In this document: positions 23,690-34,119 of the stretch, one piece after another
How the letters are laid out: each line of letters starts with the position of its first letter
Numbering within the stretch: the stretch's first letter is position 1
Source: Calliopum simillimum
Lineage: Eukaryota; Arthropoda; Insecta; Diptera; Lauxaniidae
Assembly (NCBI GenBank): GCA_951812925.1
Contig: OX638372.1
Span: 38,066,245 to 38,130,244, forward strand
DNA: 64,000 bases
Direction of reading: 5' to 3'
Program-made: the position numbers and the translations under genes
Notes under the pieces: generated by a model
Database searches by the model: none
What the model saw: the letters and a program-made list of their open reading frames with translations, nothing else
What the model was told of the DNA's origin: nothing

Positions 23690-23915
23690 ACGAAAACGTA
23701 ACGCCGGCGAAGTGTATAACTCATACAAGACTTCGTAAACGTACCGCTTTGGCGATACGAATGCGAACCGTAAACGTAAATGTTAGAATAAGAACAGTAG
23801 AATTAAAAACGTAGTAATTTCTATGTATTGGTACTACGTTTTTAGCTCGCAAAATAGTAACGTTTACGTAACATCATAGCGGTTCGTTTTTGATACGTTA
23901 AAATGGTATTTCTTA
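23690..23915. repeat. Hairpin MITE upstream of Nup160
   Basis: Inverted arms CGATACGAATGCGAACCGTA (about 23754-23773) and GCGGTTCGTTTTTGATACG (about 23879-23898), with an inner hairpin AAAAACGTAGTA / TACTACGTTTTT around 23807-23842. A loosely related palindromic stretch (TTACGAATTCGTAA) lies in Nup160 intron 3 near 22121. Confidence 0.5.
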
Positions 23916-24061
23916 CGAACAGATTTAATACATATAAAATTTATGGTTAAAATAAGATTCCATTTTAAACGTTTAATAATTTAAATTATTTATTTAGAGA
24001 AAAAAAATAGTTTTAGTTAATTTGTTGTTAACAGTTTTATAATATTCATTACATGGTCATA

Positions 24062-24776
24062 CACAAGCCAGCCTGTAGAGCGCATGTGACATGGATTGCT
24101 CACCAGCTAGCTTTTCATGACAACCATAGCAGGTGAGATGCCAATGCGCTTGTTGAATGGTCTCAATTGAATCTGTTATGAGAAAATTAAAACAAAAAAT
24201 CAATATTAATGTAAGAAAAAAACTACAAGTTTTGTAAGCTTACCTATGGGTTCCAAAAATATGGTATTGGTGTAACGCACTTTTGTTAATCAAAGTTCCA
24301 CCATCTGTTTGCTTAAACGCATTTAAAATGCCGGCATAAAGTAAAGCTTTTCCACGGTAGACATCTTCAGAGGAAACACTGCCAGATTTTAGTGCACGAG
24401 AAGCAGCATCAACAATCTAAATGAAATCCAATTAAATGTATTGAAATAATTCCATTTTTAATTAATTTCCATGCTTTGTTTTGCCTTAGAAATGCTTTGG
24501 GCATCGGCAGACGCAATAAAACCAAAGATACCGGTATCAGCGTAATTGGCGCTAAGTGTAGCAAAGTTTACCTCAGCATCACCAGCAGCAGATGCCACAG
24601 CCTACTGATGCTTCCGTTGTTGTTTCCACGCTTGGTAGCAGCACTTGAGCCAACAGCTTTTTGCAAAACGGCAAAAGCTAAAGCTTGATTGATCTGAGAG
24701 CCACCAACAACAACATGCGCAATATAGCCGGCGGTATCCTTACGTGCATCACCACCATACCAACTGGCAGAATCAG
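24062..24776 (-). pseudogene. UQCR-C2: Decayed partial copy of UQCR-C2 (complex III core protein 2)
   Basis: Read on the minus strand: RKDTAGYIAHVVVGGSQINQ and ALAFAVLQKAVGSS, a frameshift near 24600, then NFATLSANYADTGIFGF. After a short intron comes VDAASRALKSGSVSSEDVYR, GKALLYAGILNAF. After a second intron (24243-24178) come ETIQQAHWHLTC and KLAGEQSMSH. This order matches the C-terminal part of the mitochondrial bc1-complex core protein 2. Introns are still in place, so this is not a processed retrocopy. A TGA stop near 24775, a frameshift, loss of the GT at the first donor (GC) and the missing N-terminal part mark it as a pseudogene. The functional gene must lie elsewhere. Confidence 0.75.
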
Positions 24777-24844
24777 CTCAACCATTTCCAGTTCAAGAGC
24801 CCTTGTGTGCTGGTTTATTTAAAAATTTTGTTTCACAAATTTCT

Positions 24845-25255
24845 ATTTTTGAATTGAATTGAATTGAATTCTTTATTGAGACTTTATAAACAAAATAACA
24901 ATGAATAAATAAAAATGATAACAATTTCAGTTTTATAAAATTAGAGGCTGTGATTGTATGGCCTCAGGTACAAGAACAATGTTAAAAGTAACAAATTAAA
25001 TGCCACAAGGCTTTGATCTCTACTACAGGAGTAACAACCCTTGCTCAATGGGTAAACAAAAATCTTTTTTAGCGAGTGCTCTATAAATAAATTAAATAAT
25101 ACACATTATACTTAAGACCAAGGAAAGAGAAAACGTTAGTGTGAGCCAACACAAATGTGAAATCTCACAATATCGCTTTCCCACCTTGGCACACTAATGA
25201 ATTCTTAAATAAATTAAGATCCAATAAATCGAAAAAAAAAAAAAAAAAAACAACA
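24845..25255 (-). mobile_element. Possible retroelement 3' tail
   Basis: A GAATTGAATTGAATTGAATT run at about 24849, followed by TCTTTATTGAGAC, looks like the A-rich, tandemly repeated 3' end of a non-LTR element read on the minus strand. An 18-20 A tract ends the region near 25252. No reverse-transcriptase motif is visible, so the call is weak. Confidence 0.25.
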
Positions 25256-25589
25256 ACAAAAGTGTAATTAATATAACATACATGAAAATATGAACAACTA
25301 ATACATTACAATATTATCCTCTATTATGACCTTGAACGGTACTAATAAAATATGGAATAGGAGGTCCATCAATAGTCAGATCAAAGTCATCAAATAAAAC
25401 GCCTACAGGCGAGTGATAAGGAAAATCGGTCCAGGTAATATTAGCTTGGGAGTTAATGACAAATAAAACAACGTTAACATGTACAAAATGTATGCATGTG
25501 TTGGTGAAATCACAGTTCGTAAGCGATTTGCTTTGGGTACGCAATTTGCGAACCGTAAATTTTTCTTGGAGGGTACTTCTGATTTTCGT

Positions 25590-25810
25590 TTCCGCACCAC
25601 TTCCCACCACTTGCCAAGACAATCGATAAATATGTGATGCCACAGTGTAGTATGGCAACATTAATTGTCTACTTTGTGCTTAATAATTAAACACGCAAAC
25701 TTATCTGTGTTAAATTAAGCACTTTAGTTGTTGCTTTCCCATATGTTTCTTAGAACGTGCTTGGTTAAACACCGAAAAATGTTGTCTAATACACAGCTAA
25801 TATCGAATAA
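25590..25810. mobile_element. MITE of the AGCTGTG family, copy 1
   Basis: CCGCACCACTTCC, CTTGCCAAGACAATCG and GTTAAATTAAGCACTT match, in inverted orientation, the copy at 45345-45600. The end CACAGCTAATA resembles other AGCTGTG ends at 26174 and 27086. Open frames across it (25314-25661) are chance. Confidence 0.55.
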
Positions 25811-25858
25811 CAGAACTATTTCAATATTATTTTCAATATATTTACACTTGTCAACCTT

Positions 25859-26131
25859 ACTGCCATACCTTAATTGGAGCGTCAGGCGTTGCGTTATTTA
25901 ACGTTACTCAAAAGCGTTAAGCGCCACACCGAAATAAAGAGCGTTGCGTTGAAGTCATTTGTTTGTCAAAATCAAAATTACTTTTCTGCAGCTAACTTCA
26001 CTCCATAACGCTTTGTCAAAATTGGAAATTCGAATACGTTGGCAATTTCGGTATGCGCCATACAAATTGTATGTACATGAGAAATTTTTGACAGTAAAAT
26101 AACGCTGACGCTCCAATTTAGGTATGGCAGT
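25859..26131. mobile_element. MITE with ACTGCCATACC ends
   Basis: Inverted ends of about 32 bp: ACTGCCATACCTTAATTGGA (25859-25878) and TCCAATTTAGGTATGGCAGT (26112-26131), each continuing inward with GCGTCAGCGTT-like sequence. Length 273 bp. A solo end of the same family is at 33262-33292. Confidence 0.75.
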
Positions 26132-26231
26132 AACTGAATTATTTTGGTGGTAATATTGACAACTTGGCAACATTAGCTGTGTTTTGGACGACCATTTTAA
26201 AAAAAAAATTTTTCATTTGTTCAAACCTTTA

Positions 26232-26430
26232 AGGGCCGTCCACACGCACAGTTTTACCTCAAGACTTACCTGCGCAAACTGGTTTGTGCAGGTAAGTCTG
26301 CACTTGTGGACGGCAAAAGTCAAGTTTGCACAGTTCAAAAGTGCGGCCTGTGCTTTCTTTGACTTTCCAAAGATTTTTTGTGCCAACTAAGCTTGCGCAG
26401 GTAAGTTGGAACGTGTGGACGGCGTACAAG
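26232..26430. mobile_element. Hairpin MITE with GGGCCGTCCACACG ends
   Basis: Left GGCCGTCCACACGCAC and right CGTGTGGACGGC are inverted. Inside, GACTTACCTGCGCAAACTGG and GTGCAGGTAAGTC form a second hairpin, and TTGCGCAGGTAAG recurs near 26393. Non-coding. Confidence 0.6.
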
Positions 26431-27085
26431 CCGTGCCTTCAATCTGTCGCTTAAATTGCAATCTTCAAATGCATGTATATTGCATGTGATAGCTCTGTCA
26501 TGAAAATTATGCGTTATTCCATAGATAATTATAATCATATAATTATAATTATTCAGCTGAAAATTGCAACTTTGAGCGATTTTGAGCGATTTTTAGATTT
26601 TTTTATATGGCTAATCTCGGTAACGAACCGAGATATTGTTTTGATGACTTCAGCAATGTTGTAGCTATTGTATAGAAAAAAAAAATGCCGAACAAACTTA
26701 ACCGAAAAAAATTCATCTAGTGCCTTAAAATCACAAAAATGACCGTAAAATCCTTTGCAAAACGCTCTGGCAGAATTACTTGTTTCGGCGAGTACTTTCG
26801 ACGCCTTATAACGTATTTTAGTTCACCGTCAATGACTTGAAAAATGTTGCACTGTGTAATTTTCATTTTATGTTGTAATAGGTGAAGTTTGTACTAAAAT
26901 GTCAAACTATCGTCCACTATCGATGATTGCGACTATCGATGGTTTGCGAGCCGATAACGCAGTTGTCATTAAAGAAGTATCATGATATTTACAATTAATT
27001 AGATACACACCGTGGCTGTCAAAATTCGATCTCGTTTTAAAGAAAAATTAGAAACACCACCGGGAACTGTCGCTATCTTTATTGT

Positions 27086-27413
27086 TAGCTGTGTTTTTGA
27101 TGACAGTCTATCTGTGCTTGTACAAGTACCTACTGAGAAACGCATACGAAACAAATTTTGAGTCTTATAAGCACACTTAGAGCTGGATTACACGACAGAC
27201 AGGATGATTGCGCAACTATCTTGTTAGAATAGTGTTTGTATAGCAAAACACAGGCGACTGTGTGTGCTCTCATATGCCGCAATAGTGAATCAGATAATTG
27301 CGCAACTTTATTGTCTGTAGTGTGAGCCAGCTCTGATTTATATGTGTTACATCAAGCACATTTTTTAGAATGTGCTTATACAATCACAGATAAACTGTCA
27401 TCTAATACAGCTA
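27086..27413. mobile_element. MITE of the AGCTGTG family, copy 2, with insertion
   Basis: Left TTAGCTGTGTTTTTGATGAC and right CTGTCATCTAATACAGCTA are inverted, with ACAGTCTATCTGTG / CACAGATAAACTGT next to them. It is interrupted by another MITE at 27181-27327. Confidence 0.6.
27181..27327. mobile_element. MITE nested in 27086-27413
   Basis: Ends GAGCTGGATTACACGACAGA and TGTCTGTAGTGTGAGCCAGCTC are inverted with mismatches; subterminal GCGCAACTATC / GCGCAACTTTA. Same family as 10150-10497. Confidence 0.6.
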
Positions 27414-27594
27414 TTATATAATGGAGCTAATCCATTTGCAAAGAATTTTAAGGTTAGGAAGCATAATATTATCTCCGTAGGACAACATCATTAGATTTTA
27501 CCAATAAGTGGTAGAAAAACACCTGAATAGCCCCTTTCACTAAACTATACAATGTCGGCAAGTAGGTATTGATCTATTCATGAGCAATCATTCT

Positions 27595-27602
27595 TATCGA
27601 TA
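27595..27602. promoter_or_regulatory. DRE motif upstream of Csl4
   Basis: Perfect TATCGATA 93 bp upstream of the Csl4 start codon, followed by AAGATATCGACTC. Third DRE of this window. Confidence 0.6.
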
Positions 27603-27694
27603 TGTAAGATATCGACTCTAAGTATCGCTCCCCGTTCATCTGTGCTGTGGCATGCTTTTGTTTACTTCAAAATTGTTAAAGAGGTATCAAAGAA

Positions 27695-28776
27695 ATGGGC
27701 TCAACAACGCAAGAAATTCCACAAATTAAACAACCAAACCTTATTTGCTTACCGGGGTATCCTTTGTGTGTCTCTGATGAGAATATTGTCGCCGGTCAGG
27801 GAACATACGAACGGCAAGGTTATATTTATGCCACACTGGCTGGAACCGTGGATGTACGCGATAAGGACAATGTAATGTTTTTATAAACAAAAATTTATAT
27901 TATTCACGATCTACAGTAATAGCTTTATTTTACTAAATTTCACAACACAAAACATTGCAAAAATCTTGATATTTTTTATTTATTTTGCTTATAAAAAATT
28001 TAAACTGACTGCTAGAAAAAAAGCAAAAGTAAGATTATTTTACACTAGAAAATAGCTTGACTAAAAGGGTAGCAGAGTAACTTGCATACATTTTGTTGTT
28101 GGGGTTATCATCTGTTACCAATTACGTTACTCCAGATCGTGAATACCCTTATTTATAAAAGTTTAAACATGATTTTAGTGCAAAATCGTTGAAGTAAAAT
28201 GTGCCGGCAACCAAACAATTGTGCCCGTCGCTGGAGATGTCGTCACAGCTCGCGTTTTACAAGTAAATCAACGCCTTGCCAAATGTTCAGTTTTGTGTAT
28301 CGGTGAACATATTTTAGAAAGAAACTATAGGTATGTTCTTATAGTTTCAACAAATAGATCTTCCATAAACATTACTTACTTTTAGGGGTATATTACGAAA
28401 AGAGGACGTTCGCGCAACAGAGAAGGATAGGGTTGAAATGTATAAATCATTTCGACCTGGCGATGTTATATTAGCACGAGTGGTATGTAAATTTTTTCCA
28501 AGATCCTAATTGGATCTATTAGAAAGTTCACAGATACGTAACTTCGATAACTTGTCACTTTAGTTGCCCCAAACGGAATTGTCTTGCTACCAGTTAAGTA
28601 CTGCTGAAAACGAACTTGGCGTTGTCGTTGCGATGGCAAGTGAAAGTGGACCTTATGGAGTTCCAATGGTACCTGTTAGTTGGACAGAAATGCAGTGTCC
28701 ACAATCTTTGGTTAAAGAGCCACGCAAAGTAGCCAAAGTTGTGCCTGAAAGTGCGCTTAAAGCGGAAAAGGACTAA
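27695..28776 (+). CDS. Csl4: Exosome complex component Csl4 (EXOSC1)
   Basis: Four exons, 27695-27871, 28179-28330, 28386-28482 and 28564-28776, with GT-AG junctions in phase, give 212 residues. N-terminal motif ICLPGYPLCVSDENIVAGQG and GTYERQGYIYATLAGTV, then the S1-type RNA-binding part (VPVAGDVVTARVLQVN, EDVRATEKDRVEM, SFRPGDVILARV), then the C-terminal part with MVPVSWTEMQCPQSL. Csl4 is a cap subunit of the RNA exosome and helps direct RNA into the 3'-5' nuclease. ATG 27695 is chosen because it gives the usual short N-terminal extension before ICLPG. The gene is convergent with UTP6, 352 bp apart. Confidence 0.95.
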
Positions 28777-29128
28777 GTCATTTTTTTGAAACTTCATTTT
28801 ATTTTAAATAGAAAAGAACTTAAAATATTAAACTAATGCAAGTATTTTGTTTTGTGTTTAGAGTTATATACAGAACTAACAATGGTAAAACTTATATAGG
28901 AAAAAGTATTTGGTTTGAATTGTATGAAAATTTAATGTGTAGTTAACCTGACCAAATTTGAATTAAATACAATTTTAGAGTTATGGGAGGTCAAAAAAGA
29001 AAATTTTATTCATAATCCTCCATATATCTTAAACTGCACATAATTCGGACTCTTCACCAAGTAGCCTTTTTGTCAGACTAATACAGATTTTAACGTTGTT
29101 AGACCTTAGACTATACGACGTGTACGTT

Positions 29129-31791
29129 TTAAATTATATTAGTTAGCAGCATATGTTCTGAAATGAAATTATCCACAAGTTTGTTATCTAAAGTATTTGT
29201 TGCACGTTGATATAAATCCGACATTCTTTTCGGATCACCATTATCACGTTCAAACTTTATAAAATCAATCCAAACTTCTGAATGTGTTTTTCCAAAATAG
29301 TGTGTTGCATTCTCATGACATAAGCGCCAACGATCTAAATCCGACTTTGACTAAAATGCAAGAAAGAAAATATATATAGGCGTATGTATAGTTTTCTCAA
29401 CTGATTTTATTTACCTTTACGCAAACATGTGATTCCAACCACGCCATCTTTTGATGTAGTTCCAGACATGGTGGCTGTAACTGACATAACTCATCATACT
29501 CTGCACGTGCCTTTTGCATTGAGGTATTGAGTATGATAAATTCCAAGTATTGAGCCCGAAAAACACCGAAGACTGGGTTCGTTTGCTGACAAGCTTCCTT
29601 ATATAGTTTTCCCAATCGTTTTGCACAATCATCATACCGCGTCTTATAAAATTGTAATGTTAACCGCCAAATTGGAAATGATTGTGCACCCAATTCGGTG
29701 CTTGCTTTACGAAAAATTTCATAAACTTTGGGTTCATTGTTGTCTACAATATATGTTGAAATCCAAACTTCATAAAGTTTAAGGGATTTTTGTCGTTTTA
29801 CTGCATCACTCAATATTGACTCAGCTACTTCAATGCCATTCGGAGACTTTAGTAGCATATGCACAAAGGTAGAATAGTGATCTTCATTCATCAGTCCTGA
29901 TTCATGCCCTCCTTTCATTGCTATTGCAAGCCGTGTGCGTTTAAGCACTTGTTGTGTTGACATATCCTGATTTAACTTTAACATTGCATTTATATATAGC
30001 GTCCACATTTGTTGAGTTTGTAACTGAAAAAAAGAAAAAGCCATTTCGAAAGAGTTAAAACATCTAGCAGCACACTTACTGTTTGTACAGCCGCTTCATA
30101 AACTTTACAGCACAATTCAATTCGACGCTTTGGTGTACGTTCTTGCCAGATATCTTTTATGCTTGGATCTTTGACATCTTGTTCCATTGATTCTTGAGTA
30201 TCACGGCGTGTACTTGCTGTATTGCTTGGTGCAGCCAATAAGGCATTACTCAATGCAGTTGCCTCTGTGGGTTTTTCTCGCTTACTTAAATTTTGCAAGT
30301 CTGACATACTCAAACCACGTAACTCACGTTGAGCTAACGCATCCCAAAGGCATTCTTCACGTGGGAACATAGTTATTAAATCATCCAGTATCATTTTTTG
30401 CAGTTGCGCTGTTATATGCACATATTTTTCCTCTTCACAACGTTCAAGCAAACTCAGAAAGTAGTTGACATTTGAGATTTTTTTCTTCGAATTGCGATAA
30501 ATAACCTCAACACGTTCAAGACCAGTATCTTGCTCAGACACGGTGTTATTAGAAAGATTTTTTTCGGGACTCATTTTAGCTGCTTCAATTAAAAGTATAT
30601 CGAAAAATGCTTTGTTAATCACTTCAGATACAGGATGACGTTGTAGCCCACGAAAGAAAATCTCTTTAACTTTTCCCATATTCATGCTGTATTGGAAAGC
30701 CCAGAGTGCTGCATCATGCCAAATTGTTGGATTGTCGCCATGATACTAATAAATTTTTAAAACAAAGTGTTAGAAAATAGAAAATGATAACTTTTCTTTA
30801 GTATTCACTTACGGTCAACATTTTTTCATATATCCCAGATACCTCATGAGGGGCTGAAGCTTTGCTAAATTTTATGTAGCCCAACCAAAAACGTTCCACA
30901 TGAGGGAACTGCCGCAGACCAGCGCGATACAAACGTATTATGCGATTTGCAATTGATGCCTTCAAGCCAGCTAACTGAGAACCATGCAGTTTCTCCTTTT
31001 CCGTGACCCATTTGTGTATTTTCAGTTCAAAAATAATGAAATCACCATAATCCTGAATCTTTTCACTTTGCGCAATACGCATTTGATATCGCTCACGTTT
31101 TCGTATGCATTCCCTGTTGGGATCGTTATTATTTTTACAAAGTCTTTAACAAAAAAAAGGGTAATACTTCGGCAAAGTGGCTCCAGTCTTATGAAAAATT
31201 ACTGTGGCTAGCAAACTAGGTGTTGGATATATTATAGACCGATTCGCGGCCGAAGGCCGCCGCGAAGCCGGTGTTGGCTTTTTGAGAGTTTTAAATCCTG
31301 AGCTGCGGCCGCAGGCCGCCCACTTACCCCTACCCTTATGTAAAATTACTGTGGCTAGCAAACTAGGTGTTGGATATATTATAGGCTTTTTCATAAGAGT
31401 AGGGGTAGGTGGGCGGCCTGCGGCCGCAACTCAGGATTTAAAACTGCCAAAAATCCAACACCGGCTTCGCGGCGGCCTTCGGCCGCGGATCAGTGGTGAA
31501 AAGTGACTCCCGACATTGCCGATTTTTGAGTCAACAACATGATTTTTCGATTCAAAAACCTTCTGCCCCTTGTAAGAGTGATCTGATATTATAAAAAAAA
31601 CCGCTAATTCGATACCATCTTTTTTTGGGACGGAAATATGGCTGGAGCCACTTTGCCGAAGTATTACCAAAAAAAGTACCAGGAGAGCTGGAATTTTACC
31701 TGATTTGTTCGTCTGTGCAAACATTAAACTTTTTCAATTGCTCATATTCAGGGAGCAACCGCTCCTGCATTTCAGCGACAACTTCTGCCAT
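29129..31791 (-). CDS. Utp6: UTP6, U3 snoRNP / small-subunit processome protein
   Basis: Five exons, 31791-31700, 31113-30813, 30745-30080, 30023-29415 and 29350-29129, with matching phases and GT-AG borders, give 629 residues. The N-terminus MAEVVAEMQERLLPEYEQL, then RECIRKRERYQMRI and QDYGDFIIFELKIHKW, is the UTP6 domain. HAT-repeat-like helices follow (FWLGYIKFSK, LWAFQYSMNMGKVKEIF, YEVWISTYIV, PIWRLTLQFY, EVWIDFIKFERDNGD). UTP6 acts in the nucleolus in early 18S pre-rRNA processing. Intron 1 is about 590 bp because a hairpin element (31160-31668) has inserted into it. A minus-strand polyadenylation signal is at 29010-29005. The start is the first ATG of the exon and matches family N-termini. 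Confidence 0.93.
31160..31668. mobile_element. Non-autonomous element with 27-bp inverted ends and 8-bp duplication
   Basis: The ends GGTAATACTTCGGCAAAGTG (from 31160) and CACTTTGCCGAAGTATTACC (to 31668) are perfectly inverted for 27 bp. Flanking 8-bp direct repeats AAAAAAAG lie at 31152-31159 and 31669-31676. Inside are long GC-rich arms: CGCGGCCGAAGGCCGCCGCG near 31246 and its mirror near 31468, and GCGGCCGCAGGCCGCCCAC near 31303 with its mirror near 31410. TACTGTGGCTAGCAAACTAG is also repeated directly (31200 and 31348). The 8-bp duplication suits hAT or P-type elements; the end sequence is not assigned to a family. Confidence 0.8.
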
Positions 31792-31950
31792 AGTCCTTTT
31801 TTAATTCTTAAATAATATGTTCAAAATTAATTTTTTAATAAAAAAGCGCACGTTTTGTGCGAAAAACACAATAAAGAAAAATCACAGAGTTCCCAGATGA
31901 AAATTTCGAAACATCCCCCGAAAAAATTATTTTTCCCCAAAAACGGTCTA

Positions 31951-32428
31951 ATAGCGTTTTCTTTTCTCAAAAAAAATTTTGAATTTTTTCTGCCTTCTTT
32001 CTGAATGTTGCATATTTTCCGTTCGTTTCCAAAAAAAAAAATTCTGACCTGTAAATCAAATCGTGTTCGTTTCTAAAAAATGCTGCATTCAAAAAGCAAA
32101 AAATTTAGGATTTTTTGACCAATAAAAATGGTGCAAAGAGTTCTATATTCAACTTCTGCCAACTGTAGGAAAAAAAAAAAAAAAAATTGCCTTTTAAATG
32201 TAATATAACTAAAAAATTTAAAAAATAAATATTACGTTTCAATATCTGTTGTTAAAGTTTCATAATTTCTTGTGACTTTTAAAAAGAAAGTCTGTCGAAA
32301 GTAAACAGTGTAGCCAACATCTCATCATTGAAAAAAATTCGGCATTTCTTCTGATCTATTATAAACTAGAACAAGTCAACATTTTTTTAGTTCAGGCAGA
32401 ATTTTTAGTCGAGAAACGAAAACGCTAT
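31951..32428. mobile_element. MITE with ATAGCGTTTTCTTTTCT ends, copy 1
   Basis: Left ATAGCGTTTTCTTTTCTC and right GAGAAACGAAAACGCTAT are inverted. The interior has CTGACCTGTAAAT, TCGTGTTCGTTTCTAAAAAA and ATTTTTTGACC, shared with copy 2 at 34343-35110. Confidence 0.65.
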
Positions 32429-33260
32429 AAATCTCAAAAATTTTTCCCAAAAGCTTTTTAAAAATATCAAATATTTTTTGTGGAATATTAACTAAAAAAA
32501 TGTTGTCCCTATACTCTGTTTTTCCAAAACTAATTAATTCTTTTAAATTTTTACAAAAAAAAAAAAAAAAAAAAAAAATATTGGATGATTTCATATTTTA
32601 AGTTGTGAAAGCAGTTCTGTTATCATCCTTATATTTTGTCATTGATTGAAGAATGGGAGAGTTAAGAAGAGAACTCTCCATTAGTTCAAGCTACCGTTAA
32701 CGTTTTCAGTGTAAATAACTCCTTTGAAATCCATAAAAATATTGGTGTACAACCTGACTTTACTATCAGTCAGGGAGCTTTTTCATGTGAAAATATATAA
32801 ATAATTTCTAACAATGTGAAATTTTTTGGAGGTTCCGCAAGAAAACCAACGTTCTTTTATGAAATTTCAGTTATATTTTCAGTAAAATCAATACATTAAT
32901 GAATGCAGTCCATATCTGTGGTCTTTTGACAAAACAACCTTACTCGAAATAAGACAATTTTCCAGGATTTTAATCATAATACGGTTCTTTTGGTGTAATC
33001 GTCATATCTCTATGACTTTTGGTTGCAGAAATATAGAATCGAAGATCAACCTAACTCGATGTTTTATTCCAAATTGAATTTGACAAAACAACTTGTCTCA
33101 AATAGGTTAAAAATTCAAGCATTTGCAATAAAAAAAACTTTTACAAATGCTTTCACTAAACAACTTAAGTCGACATAAGAAAAGGATGTTTTTCTTCACA
33201 AAACATCTTAAGTCGGATAAATACAAAAAAAAAAAAAAAAGTTTGACAACAGCGCTTCTT
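32429..33260. other. Intergenic, no supported gene
   Basis: AT-rich sequence with a long A tract (about 32555-32577) and another near 33224-33240. No coding exon, tRNA or defined repeat is visible apart from a solo MITE end just beyond (33262-33292). Confidence 0.5.
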
Positions 33261-33299
33261 CGACGCTGACGCTCCAATTTAAGTATGGCAGTTATAGGT

Positions 33300-34110
33300 A
33301 TTTTTCACCGGAGATTTATGAGGTAGTTCATTCATTCATCTTCTCTTCTTTTTTTGTACTTATTTCTGTGCCAATATTTTTTCTCGAAAACGGCTGCTAT
33401 TTTAATGAAACTTTTAACAAAGTTAGATATTAGCATACAATGAAGAATGAGCTAGGTTTGAACTTTGTAGATGCTCACCAGGGGGCGTGGCACTGTCTTA
33501 AACTTTAAATTTGATTTAGTCATAACTCGCAAACTAAGCAAGATATTTTGATGAAATTTGGTGAGCGGGAATGGCTTGATAATATCTTATAACAAAAAAA
33601 AGTGGGCAAGATCGAAGAAGTGCCACGCCCACTTTTCAGCCCTTGAAAGTTTTGATTCAATATTACTCGAAAACGACCCCAACAATTTTAATGAAAATTT
33701 AGGAGATGTTACCTCTGCAAACAAGGATTAATATGTGATACACCACTATATTGGGAAAACTCGTTTAAGGGCGTGGCACCGCCCACAAAAATATAATACG
33801 CTATGAAAAGAAAACCACTAAAGCAATCTTTCTGAATTTAACTGTAGGGAGTCTACTTGCTCTTAGGCACCTACAAACTGAAAGTAGGTGAAATTCGCCG
33901 GTGCGCGTGGAACCTCCCATGCAAGTAAAATACATTAAATACTATTTCTTGCAAATGGTATGACATAAATTTGGTGTACGGATCTGGATAATGAGTATCT
34001 CAAGCATAACGAAAAGTTGGCTTTGTTCAATAATTGCCACTTCCACTTTTTATCAAAGTAAAAATTTTAATAACTCAGTCACAAAAAAAAAAAAAAATGG
34101 TATGAACTTT
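33300..34110. repeat. Inverted copy of the GTGGGCGTGGCA repeat
   Basis: Reverse-complement match to parts of 17455-17760 and 19190-20080: GGGGGCGTGGCACTGTC near 33480, GTGCCACGCCCACTTTTC near 33621, GGGCGTGGCACCGCCCAC near 33770. It begins at a CACCGGAGATTTATGAGG end (about 33307), also seen near 36507 and inverted near 36389. Confidence 0.6.
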
Positions 34111-34119
34111 TTATTCTTA

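Noticed and set aside
25314..25661. Minus-strand 115-codon frame
   Set aside because: It overlaps MITE sequence and has no motif; most likely chance.
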